Below are positions 8,504 to 16,080 of a stretch of DNA of 64,000 nt, one piece after another. Position 1 is the first letter of the stretch; each line of letters begins with the position of its first letter. Made by a program: the position numbers and the translations under genes. The notes under the pieces were generated by a model that saw only the letters and a program-made list of their open reading frames with translations, did not search any database and was not told the DNA's origin. Source of the DNA: Fimbriimonadaceae bacterium. Its GTDB lineage: Bacteria > Armatimonadota > Fimbriimonadia > Fimbriimonadales > Fimbriimonadaceae. The DNA is taken from the NCBI GenBank assembly GCA_026129685.1, contig JAHCHO010000002.1, forward strand, positions 124,001-188,000. The letters are read 5' to 3'.

Positions 8504-9340
8504 ATGATAGTTCTCGGGATCGATGTGGGCGGAACAAAAACCCGCGTCGGGGTGTTCGACGGCATTCATTCGATAGCCGAAACATCATTCGCCACGGAGG
8601 GGTTCGACGCCACCCTTGACCGGCTTACGCAATGGGCCGAGCCGTATTCTTACCGCGCGATCGGCGTCGGCTGCCCCGGGCCGCTGGACGAAACGAACGG
8701 AACGGTTATCCACCCCGACACGCTTCCTGATTGGATCGGAAGGGACCTCGTTGGAGCGTTAGGCTCCCGAACGAACCGACCCGTGGCCATTCTGAACGAC
8801 GCCGACGCCGCCCTCCTCGGGGAAATGCAGGGCGAGACGCGCGAACCCACCGCCATGCTGACGTTCGGCACCGGCGTCGGCGGCGCGTTCTGGGCGGGTA
8901 CGGACCGTTACCGGGGTGCGTTCGGCGAGCACCCGGAGATCGGCCACATGCCCGTGCTGCCCGACGGGCGGCCGTGCTACTGCGGTCTGTGCGGTTGTCT
9001 GGAGAGCGAAGCCAGCGGTACCGCCCTGAACGCGCGCGCCGCAGAAGCGGGCTACGCCGACCTGGCGTCGGCAGTTCAGGCAGACGACCCCCTGGTGCAT
9101 CGGGGGCGTGAGGCGATCGGCCGCGCGATCTGGAACCTGGCCCACGTGCTTCGGCCAGAGCGGGTCATCCTGGGCGGGGGCCTCATGGACGCCTTCTTCG
9201 ACGATCTCGTTCCGTTCCGCACGATGGTCGCCGCCACGGCGCCCTCGCTCATCGCGCCACTCCGGGTCGTGCCCGCAAGGCTCGGCAACCGGGCGGGCGT
9301 CGTCGGGGCGGCGGACCACGCACGGCGGAGGTTCTTGTGA
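8504..9340 (+). CDS. ROK family sugar kinase
   Basis: A 278-residue cytoplasmic hexose or amino-sugar kinase. The phosphate-binding motif GIDVGGTKTR is at residues 5-14 and the catalytic Asp99 is in LNDADA. The ROK zinc motif is complete: Glu145/His148 in EIGHMP, then CxCGxxGCxE at 158-167. No helix-turn-helix domain is present, so this is a kinase and not a ROK repressor. It is 8 bases downstream of GH4 and overlaps the deaminase by 4 bases. The likely job is phosphorylation of the sugar released by GH4; galactosamine or N-acetylhexosamine is inferred from the next gene. Confidence 0.9.
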   Translation: MIVLGIDVGGTKTRVGVFDGIHSIAETSFATEGFDATLDRLTQWAEPYSYRAIGVGCPGPLDETNGTVIHPDTLPDWIGRDLVGALGSRTNRPVAILNDADAALLGEMQGETREPTAMLTFGTGVGGAFWAGTDRYRGAFGEHPEIGHMPVLPDGRPCYCGLCGCLESEASGTALNARAAEAGYADLASAVQADDPLVHRGREAIGRAIWNLAHVLRPERVILGGGLMDAFFDDLVPFRTMVAATAPSLIAPLRVVPARLGNRAGVVGAADHARRRFL

Positions 9341-10029
9341 CCTACCGCCATTTCTCGCACGCCGTCGGGCTGGCCGAAGCGGGCGCGGACCTGGTGGACG
9401 AGACCCTTGCGACCAATCCGGAAGCACACCTGGTCCTGGCGACCGGGAGTTCGCCGCTTGGCCTCTACCGCGAACTGGTTCGACGTGGTCGGCGATGGGA
9501 CCGGGCTTGGGTGACCAAACTCGACGAATGGCTTGGCCTCCCCCCAAACGACCCGGCGACTTGCGAGGCATACCTCCGGCGTGAGGCGATCGGCCCCCTC
9601 GCCGCGCCAGAAGAGCGGTACCTCGCCTTCGACGGCTTGGCCACCGATTCCATCGCCGAGTGCGCGCGCGTCCAGCGCGCCCTGTGCGAAAGACCGTCCG
9701 TGGATCTTGCGATCCTTGGCATCGGACGCAACGGGCACCTCGGACTCAACGAACCGGGGTCCTCGCTGCATCCTGGGTGTCACGTCGCCGCCCTCGCACC
9801 CACCACGCGAAGCCACCCGATGCTCGACCGGGCGGGTTCTCCGCCGACCCACGGCCTGACTCTGGGAATCGGCGACCTTCTGTCGGCACGGCGAATACTC
9901 CTTATCGTGAGCGGTGACGGTAAAGAAGAGGCCTTTCGCTCGCTCAATGAGGGCCTCGTAACTACCTCGCTCCCCGCATCCTTCCTCCACCTCCACCGGG
10001 ACGTCGTCTGCCTGTCCCAGGCTTCCTGA
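9337..10029 (+). CDS. agaI: AgaI-like galactosamine-6-phosphate deaminase/isomerase
   Basis: A 230-residue member of the glucosamine/galactosamine-6-phosphate isomerase family. The motifs LATGSSPLGLY, TKLDEWLGLP and GIGRNGHLGLNEPG are in order (catalytic-region Asp63, His134 and Glu139). The NGHLGLNEPG form, the TCEAYL segment and the PASFLHLH C-terminus match what I recall of E. coli AgaI better than NagB, where the corresponding loop is usually NDGHIAFNEP. The predicted reaction is amino-sugar-6-phosphate to keto-sugar-6-phosphate plus ammonia. The GTG start overlaps the kinase stop (GTGA), indicating translational coupling. A plain NagB role is the main alternative. Confidence 0.75.
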   Translation: MTYRHFSHAVGLAEAGADLVDETLATNPEAHLVLATGSSPLGLYRELVRRGRRWDRAWVTKLDEWLGLPPNDPATCEAYLRREAIGPLAAPEERYLAFDGLATDSIAECARVQRALCERPSVDLAILGIGRNGHLGLNEPGSSLHPGCHVAALAPTTRSHPMLDRAGSPPTHGLTLGIGDLLSARRILLIVSGDGKEEAFRSLNEGLVTTSLPASFLHLHRDVVCLSQAS

Positions 10030-10062
10030 CGACTCCTCACCTCCTTCTAGCGACGGTATCGA

Positions 10063-11061
10063 CTACCTGCTCGGGTCGGCGCCCTTGGCGCCCTTCTCGT
10101 CCAGGCGAGCGACTTGCAGGGTGTTCGACAGAGCCAGTGTCTTGGCGACGATGCCCGCCGGATCGAGACCCGGTCGGTGGATGGGCCAATGGACGACCGC
10201 CTGGAGGTTGGCGGCGGTGCGGTCGCGGAAGACGGCAAGGGACGCTTCGTCAGGGCTCTCGAATCGCCACGGGAGCCGAAGTACATCGTCGAGTCCGATC
10301 GGTCGTCCGATTTGGGCGATACCTCGCAAGAAGGAGGCGAGGTTTGCCTTGGCGTGCTCATAGACCCGGTCTTCGACCGACTTGGCGGGCTCGGGCCGAG
10401 CGGGAGTTCTGCCGCCGGCATAGGGCGCATCCCAGAAGCGCTCGTGGCGGAACCGGGTCGGGTGGCCCACGAACACGCAGAGGCAATCGGTCCGTCTCCG
10501 GGAGACCTCATGCAGGACCTCGGCACAACGCCGCGCGGCACGGTCGTCGTCGGCCCAGTCGTCCTCGGAAACCGAAAGGTGTTGCGTGAAGGCGAGCACA
10601 CCGTTGAAGCGGTGCGCACAACGATCCGGCAACTCGGTCAGGGCGTAGACGTATGCCGGTATACCGAGTCGCCCCAAAGCGTCCGTGATCTCCGGTGACC
10701 AGGTGTTTCCCGCCCCGCCCCAGAAGGCGGGTGGCCTCCCGAACGCTGCTGCGAAAGCGTCGAACCCACGCTTCTCGGCCAGGTAGGCGAGGCGCGCACC
10801 CTCCTCGAAGGCGACGTCGGCCAGCAGTTCCATGGTCGTGGGATGGACCGAGTGCGTATCCGTGTGGAGACCCAGGCAGTGGGGAGCGAGCGCATCGAGG
10901 ACGTCGGTTCGGCGGCGAGCGACCAAAGTTCGGCACTTTTCGCCCGTCACGCAGAAGTTTCCGCGAACACCGGCCTCGGTGAACAGCCGGGCTAGATCGA
11001 GGGCCGCGTCGTCCGCGAGCGGATTGATCGGGTCCTCGACGTCCATAAAGAGGTGGACCAT
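10063..11061 (-). CDS. NodB-like polysaccharide deacetylase family protein
   Basis: A 332-residue cytoplasmic-looking protein (no signal peptide). The N-terminus has the metal-binding aspartates of the NodB fold in FMDVEDP, then HTDTHSVHPTTME with the two-histidine metal site, and FWGGAGNTWSPE as the third motif region. The family removes N- or O-acetyl groups from sugars or hydrolyses related C-N bonds. It is convergent with the AgaI-like gene (34-base gap) and divergent from the ABC importer (48-base gap). Its position suggests deacetylation of an imported amino sugar, replacing a missing NagA/AgaA; this is inference. Start ATG 11061 places the first motif at residues 5-11. Confidence 0.72.
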   Translation of the reverse strand: MVHLFMDVEDPINPLADDAALDLARLFTEAGVRGNFCVTGEKCRTLVARRRTDVLDALAPHCLGLHTDTHSVHPTTMELLADVAFEEGARLAYLAEKRGFDAFAAAFGRPPAFWGGAGNTWSPEITDALGRLGIPAYVYALTELPDRCAHRFNGVLAFTQHLSVSEDDWADDDRAARRCAEVLHEVSRRRTDCLCVFVGHPTRFRHERFWDAPYAGGRTPARPEPAKSVEDRVYEHAKANLASFLRGIAQIGRPIGLDDVLRLPWRFESPDEASLAVFRDRTAANLQAVVHWPIHRPGLDPAGIVAKTLALSNTLQVARLDEKGAKGADPSR

Positions 11062-11109
11062 GGCGCATTCTGGCGCGGGCCGGAACGGAACGAATATGCT
11101 TAGCACGCG

Positions 11110-12003
11110 GTGCCGAGTCGCGCGAACCATCGGATCAGGAACAACCTGACGGCGTACCTCTTCCTGAGCCCCTGGCTCGTCGGTCTGTTGGCGTTCACGA
11201 TCTGGCCTTTCTTCCAGAGCATCTACCTATCGTTCACCCGCTACAACATCGTGACGACGCCGAAGTGGGTGGGAATCGCGAACTACCGGATGCTCCTCAC
11301 CCAAGACGAGTTGTTCTGGAGGTCGGCGTGGGTGACCGTGAAGTACGCCTGCGTATCGGTGCCGCTCGGGATCGTGTTCGGGGTGGGACTGGCCATGCTC
11401 CTCAATGCGAACGTGCGGGGGATCGCGCTCTTCCGGACGATCTTCTACCTCCCCTCGATCGTCCCCACCGTCGCCACCTCGGTCCTGTTCATCTGGCTCC
11501 TGAACCCGAACATCGGGCTCGTCAACAGGCTTCTCGGCCTCGTCGGGATCACCGGACCGGCGTGGCTGAACACCGCTCCCTGGGCGTTCTACAGCCTCGT
11601 GATGATGGCCCTCTGGGGGGTCGGCGGGAGCATGGTGATCTACCTGGCCGGCCTGAAGGACATCCCTCGGCATCTCTACGAGGCGGCCGACCTGGACGGA
11701 GCGGGAGCCTTCGGCAAGATGGTACACGTCACGTTGCCGATGATGACGCCGGTGATCTTCTTCAACTTGGTGATGGGGATCATCGGCGCCTTCCAGACCT
11801 TCACCCAAGCTTACGTCATCACCCCGAACGGTGGACCGCAGGACAGCACCTACTTCTACAGCCTCTATCTTTATAATCGGGCATGGAAGTACCTTGATAT
11901 GGGTTATGCGAGCGCGATGGCCTGGATGCTCTTCCTCGTTATCGTCGTGCTGACCGCGGTCGTCTTCCGAACGCAACGGAGGTGGGTCCACTATGGCGGC
12001 TAA
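11110..12003 (+). CDS. Sugar ABC transporter permease, MalF/UgpA type
   Basis: A 297-residue inner-membrane permease with six hydrophobic spans, beginning with AYLFLSPWLVGLLAFTIWPF. The cytoplasmic EAA loop is EAADLDGAGAFGKMVHVTLP, the contact site for the ATPase. It imports a sugar together with the binding protein and second permease that follow. The start is the GTG at 11110; no Shine-Dalgarno is obvious. A TATGCT 9 bases upstream (11095-11100) could be a -10 element giving a leaderless or near-leaderless transcript. The gene overlaps the binding-protein gene by 11 bases. No ATPase gene accompanies the operon. Confidence 0.92.
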   Translation: MPSRANHRIRNNLTAYLFLSPWLVGLLAFTIWPFFQSIYLSFTRYNIVTTPKWVGIANYRMLLTQDELFWRSAWVTVKYACVSVPLGIVFGVGLAMLLNANVRGIALFRTIFYLPSIVPTVATSVLFIWLLNPNIGLVNRLLGLVGITGPAWLNTAPWAFYSLVMMALWGVGGSMVIYLAGLKDIPRHLYEAADLDGAGAFGKMVHVTLPMMTPVIFFNLVMGIIGAFQTFTQAYVITPNGGPQDSTYFYSLYLYNRAWKYLDMGYASAMAWMLFLVIVVLTAVVFRTQRRWVHYGG

Positions 12004-13339
12004 GCGCGTCCTCCGATGGGGGCTCTGGTTGCTCGCGCTGGCGGCGGTCGTGTTCGTGTTCGCGAGCGGATATTCCACACCCCGCAAATACCCCGAGCGA
12101 AAGCTCGTGCGCTTCTGGCATCGCTGGCAGGGCGACTGGGAGAAGCAGGTCCAGAAGATCGTCGAAGCGTTCAACAAGAGCCAGAGCGAATACGAGGTGG
12201 TGCCGGTCAGCGTGCCGAGCGGCGGCGCCGACTCGAAGTTCATCCTGGGCGTGATCGGAGGCGATCCGCCCGACCTGATGTCGATGTTCAACGGCGCGGT
12301 GCCGAACATGGCGGCCAACGGCTTCCTCACCGACCTCGGCACCTTGATGACGCCGGACGAGAAGAAGCGCTTCTTTGAGGAAAGCTACCCCTCGATCCGC
12401 GAAACCGGCATGTTTCGCGGCAAATGCTACGGCATCACGATCGGGGCCGATCTGATGGCGCTCTATGTGAACGCGCAACACCTTCGCGAAGCCGGTTACG
12501 ACCCGGACAAGTTCCCCAAGACTCTCGAAGAACTCGAGGAGATGGGGATGAAGTTGAACAAGTACGACGGCAAGGGCAACTTGACGCGTCTCGGATTCCT
12601 GCTCAACGATCTGGTGTACGTCGCGCACTACTTTGGCGGGGGCTTCGAGATGGACGAGCACGGCGAGGTGCGCCTGAACACCCCGGAAAACCTGCGTGCG
12701 CTCAAAGCGATCGTGCGGCACCGCAAAGCGGTCGGTTTCGACAACGTCGTGCGCTTTCAAGCGGGGTTGAACGATATCGAAGGTGCGGCTTCCTGGGCCT
12801 TCATGCACGGCGACTTGAGCGTCACCTACGACGGTCAATGGCGAGTCGAGGAGTTGCGCAAATTCAAACCGGAGATGGAGTACCGGGTGTACCCGATTCC
12901 ACCGCCGCGCGAAGGCGGCACCCCGTTGGGCGGTCAGGTCGGCGGCAACTACATGATCGTCCCCATTTCCGCCAAGCAGAAGGCGGGGGCTTGGGAGTTC
13001 CTGAAGTTCTGGACAGGCCTGAACGACCCAGACCGGGCGGCGACGTTCTACAACCTGGGTGGGTGGCTTCCCTACTCCCCCGCCGTCGCGAACTCCCCGA
13101 CGTTCCAGCGGTGGCTCCGGACGAACCCGCAGTTCCAGGCGTTCCTCGACATCTTGGCCAGCCCGAACTGCAAGGCCCCGCCCCCGATCGCGAACCTCCA
13201 GTTCCTGACCGACCAGATCTACCGGGCGGAGGATCGGGCGGTCCGGGGGGTTATGACCCCTGAGCAATCGCTCGCCGAGCTCGAATCGAAATACCGCGAG
13301 GAACTGGCGAAAAGGAGGGCCCTTGGCTACGAAGAGTGA
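11993..13339 (+). CDS. ABC transporter sugar-binding protein (family 1)
   Basis: A 448-residue extracytoplasmic solute-binding protein. It has an N-terminal membrane anchor or signal (LWLLALAAVVFVFASG), no clear lipobox cysteine, and the typical family features FWHRWQGDWEKQVQKIVEAFNK, the GDPPDLMSMF hinge region and a long aromatic-rich second lobe. The family binds oligosaccharides. It is sandwiched between the two permease genes with overlaps at both ends, an arrangement that implies one transcript and coupled translation. The absence of a lipobox suggests it is held by an uncleaved N-terminal helix. Confidence 0.9.
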   Translation: MAAKRVLRWGLWLLALAAVVFVFASGYSTPRKYPERKLVRFWHRWQGDWEKQVQKIVEAFNKSQSEYEVVPVSVPSGGADSKFILGVIGGDPPDLMSMFNGAVPNMAANGFLTDLGTLMTPDEKKRFFEESYPSIRETGMFRGKCYGITIGADLMALYVNAQHLREAGYDPDKFPKTLEELEEMGMKLNKYDGKGNLTRLGFLLNDLVYVAHYFGGGFEMDEHGEVRLNTPENLRALKAIVRHRKAVGFDNVVRFQAGLNDIEGAASWAFMHGDLSVTYDGQWRVEELRKFKPEMEYRVYPIPPPREGGTPLGGQVGGNYMIVPISAKQKAGAWEFLKFWTGLNDPDRAATFYNLGGWLPYSPAVANSPTFQRWLRTNPQFQAFLDILASPNCKAPPPIANLQFLTDQIYRAEDRAVRGVMTPEQSLAELESKYREELAKRRALGYEE

Positions 13340-14183
13340 CACCGGCCCCAGGTTGGCTCTCTCGGGCCGACTTGGGGTGTACGCCGCCCTCTTGTTGCTC
13401 TCCATTCCGGCGATGTTGCCTCTTCTGTGGATGGTCGCGACCTCGTTCAAGGGCAACGCTCAGATCTTCGCCGGGGGAGAACTCACGTTGCGCTCGCTTA
13501 TCCCGTCGCCGTTCGTGACGAACAACTATCCGGAGGCGATGCAGAACATGCCGTTTCTGCTCTATCTGCGAAACACGCTCGTGCTCTGCCTGTGCACCGT
13601 CGTCGGGGCGGTGGCGAGTAGCGCGATCGTCGCCTACGGGTTCGCGAAGATGGAATTCACGGGAAGGGGGCCGCTGTTCGCGCTCATGATCGCGACGATG
13701 GCGCTCCCGGGGCAGGTGACGATGATCCCGGTCTTCAGCCTGTTCCGATCGCTCGGCTGGTACGGAACCTACCTTCCGCTCATTGTGCCCGCTTTCACCT
13801 CGTCGGCTTACTACGTGTTCTTGCTGACGCAATTCTTCAAGACGCTGCCGGCCGAAATGTCGGAAGCGGCCCGCATCGACGGGGCGAACGAGTGGCGCAT
13901 CTTTACCGGTCTCGTGCTGCCCCTCTCAAAACCCGCTCTGGCGACGTGCGCTCTCTTCCAGTTCATTGGCTCCTGGAACGACTTCCTCGGTCCCTTGCTG
14001 TACGTGAACGACCCGGCGAAGTACACGCTGGCCTACGGTTTGCAGCAGTTTGTATCGCATTACGGTGGGTTCTACGCCCAATTGATGGCGGCGGCGACCA
14101 TCTTCACCTTGCCGATCATCGTGCTGTTCTTCTTCGCGCAGAAGACTTTCATCCAAGGTATCGCAACGACGGGCGGCAAGTAG
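13323..14183 (+). CDS. Sugar ABC transporter permease, MalG type
   Basis: A 286-residue six-span permease with the EAA loop SEAARIDGANEWRIFTGLVLPLSKP. The start is TTG at 13323: an AGGAGG sits 4 bases upstream and the start overlaps the end of the binding-protein gene by 17 bases. It completes the importer (permease, binding protein, permease) without an ATPase, so a shared MsmK/UgpC-type ATPase must be encoded elsewhere. Its stop lies 4 bases from the convergent stop of the DUF5107 gene. Confidence 0.92.
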   Translation: MATKSDTGPRLALSGRLGVYAALLLLSIPAMLPLLWMVATSFKGNAQIFAGGELTLRSLIPSPFVTNNYPEAMQNMPFLLYLRNTLVLCLCTVVGAVASSAIVAYGFAKMEFTGRGPLFALMIATMALPGQVTMIPVFSLFRSLGWYGTYLPLIVPAFTSSAYYVFLLTQFFKTLPAEMSEAARIDGANEWRIFTGLVLPLSKPALATCALFQFIGSWNDFLGPLLYVNDPAKYTLAYGLQQFVSHYGGFYAQLMAAATIFTLPIIVLFFFAQKTFIQGIATTGGK

Positions 14184-14187
14184 CGCG

Positions 14188-16080
14188 TTACTCGGTCATC
14201 GCGAGGCGCATCGCGTTGGGCATGGTGGCGGTACCCCCGGTCGCGGCTTGGTACGCGTTCCAGAGGGATTCCAGCGCCGTGTCGCCCTCCCGTAAGTCGG
14301 GAACGACGACCCGATCGGCGAAGAAGCGGCGGGCCGGGTCCACGTCGCCAAGCGCGAGGGCGGCGCGCGCCTCCGCAAGCCGGACACGGCCGTCGTCGAG
14401 GCCGACTCGCGGCAGACGCGGGAGGAGTTCGATCACCGCGCGCGGGTCGTGCTGCGCGAGAAACCCGAGGGCTTCGCGCGCCAAGACGAGGCTTGGGGAT
14501 CCGGCGGTCATGGCCGAACGGTAGGCGGCGACGGCGGCCCCGACCTTGCCGACCCGGCACGACGCAACCGCGAGGTTGCGGCAGGTTACGGGCGACGGGG
14601 ACCGGCCCAAGGAGCGGTACCACGTCCGGATCGCCGCGTCGGTGTCCCCCCGGTAGAACCGGGCGACGCCCTGGTGCATCGGGGAGTTCCCGAGGAAGGA
14701 GGACCACCCCTCGGCGACCTGAAAGCTCGACGTCGGGGGCGCGGCGCCAGCCTCCAGGAACTCGATCCAAGCCGCTTCGTCGGAACCGGGGTTCGATTGC
14801 ATCGGAAGGCCCGCGTCGGGGAGGCTGGGATCGCCGGCGAGTCGCCTTCGTACTTGCTCGACCGCCCCCCATCCGGAGCCGGTCCAGAGCGCTTCGACCG
14901 GCCGCAGGTGGCACCACGCCTTGGATTGCGTCTCGACCCGCTCCAGGATCTCCATGGGTAGAGAGGCGTCCAGAGAGGACTCGAGCGCGGCGGTCGCCGA
15001 GGCGTGGTCGGCGGCCGGGGATGACTCGATCGGGCCATAGGCCTCGGTCCAAGTCCACTCCGACTGGGCCGGCATCGCTAGGTACTCGAGCTGGGTTTGG
15101 GCGAGGCCGGCCTGAATCTCGAAGTACTCGCCCCCCAAAGGCGAAAGCAGCCTCTGCCAGTTCGACCCGGCCGGCCCCGTCCCCCAGACGAACAGCTTTC
15201 GTCCTTTCAGCCTCGCCGTCGAGGCCTGAACGACCCCTCTCCCATCGCCGTCCACCGCGGCGATCCACTTGCGCCGCTCCCGGGGGACGTCGAAGAAGTA
15301 GTCGCGGGGCATCGACGCGCGGCTCGGGTAGCTCGCGTCGAACCCCTCCGCCTCGGGAAACGGGATCACGTCGAGACGGCTTCGGTACCCGAAGGAGAAA
15401 GCCCGTTCGGCGGGGACCAGAACGCGCACGTCGGGTGCTTGCGGGACGGCCATGTTCGACCACCAGTACATCGGGATTGCGACCTCGCGCGGGTTGCGGA
15501 TGGTGATCGTCACGAACAAGTAAGGCGAATCCCCGGGAAGCCGGCAGTCGAGTTCGTACAGCACGCCCCGAATCCGCTCGTACTCGTAGAGCCTGAGAAC
15601 GGGTTCCCCATCCGGCCCATCCAGGCGAGCGGCGTAGACGGACGAGCAAGTTTGGGGGCTGTGGCCGATCACCCCGCAGTTCCACTCGACCCCGCCCGCG
15701 AACCAAGCGTTTCGGAGGGCGAGGTTCGCGTACTGGACGCAGGCGTTTCGGTAGAGCAGTTCTCGCCCAGAAGCCTTGTCGAACAGGGACCACAATCGGC
15801 CCCCGCGTTCGAGCAGGAAGGTCGCGCGAAGGTGAGCGTTCTCAAGGACGGCAACCCGAAACTCGCGTTCGACGAGGCGGCGATCGTAGCCGTCCTGCAT
15901 CGTGTAGGGAAGCACGCTGGGCACGTGGCCCGTCCCGAGGTTGCGCACGATCTCGGCCGGTACGCCGTCCGCATGGGCCACTTCGTGGAGTTCGCGTTCG
16001 GAGACCAAGGGTGGCAACGGGCTATCCGGACCGAGGTCGGCGGCGGGCATGGCGAGACGCTCGACTCGGAGTTCGGTCAC
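14188..16080 (-). CDS. DUF5107 family protein with C-terminal TPR-like repeats
   Basis: A 630-residue protein. Residues of about 40-340 match the DUF5107 family as I know it: a beta-sandwich, galactose-mutarotase-like region with ERGGRLWSLFDKASGRELL, NAWFAGGVEWN and WWSNMAVP. Residues of about 400-620 are alanine-rich helical pairs (for example ARFYRGDTDAAIRTWYRSLG and AEARAALALGDVDPARRFFADR) resembling tetratricopeptide repeats. DUF5107 proteins are common in carbohydrate-degrading bacteria and are often linked to glycosidases; the biochemical role is unknown. It starts with an ATGA overlap on the stop of the GH36-like gene, so the two are translationally coupled. Confidence 0.8.
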   Translation of the reverse strand: MTELRVERLAMPAADLGPDSPLPPLVSERELHEVAHADGVPAEIVRNLGTGHVPSVLPYTMQDGYDRRLVEREFRVAVLENAHLRATFLLERGGRLWSLFDKASGRELLYRNACVQYANLALRNAWFAGGVEWNCGVIGHSPQTCSSVYAARLDGPDGEPVLRLYEYERIRGVLYELDCRLPGDSPYLFVTITIRNPREVAIPMYWWSNMAVPQAPDVRVLVPAERAFSFGYRSRLDVIPFPEAEGFDASYPSRASMPRDYFFDVPRERRKWIAAVDGDGRGVVQASTARLKGRKLFVWGTGPAGSNWQRLLSPLGGEYFEIQAGLAQTQLEYLAMPAQSEWTWTEAYGPIESSPAADHASATAALESSLDASLPMEILERVETQSKAWCHLRPVEALWTGSGWGAVEQVRRRLAGDPSLPDAGLPMQSNPGSDEAAWIEFLEAGAAPPTSSFQVAEGWSSFLGNSPMHQGVARFYRGDTDAAIRTWYRSLGRSPSPVTCRNLAVASCRVGKVGAAVAAYRSAMTAGSPSLVLAREALGFLAQHDPRAVIELLPRLPRVGLDDGRVRLAEARAALALGDVDPARRFFADRVVVPDLREGDTALESLWNAYQAATGGTATMPNAMRLAMTE

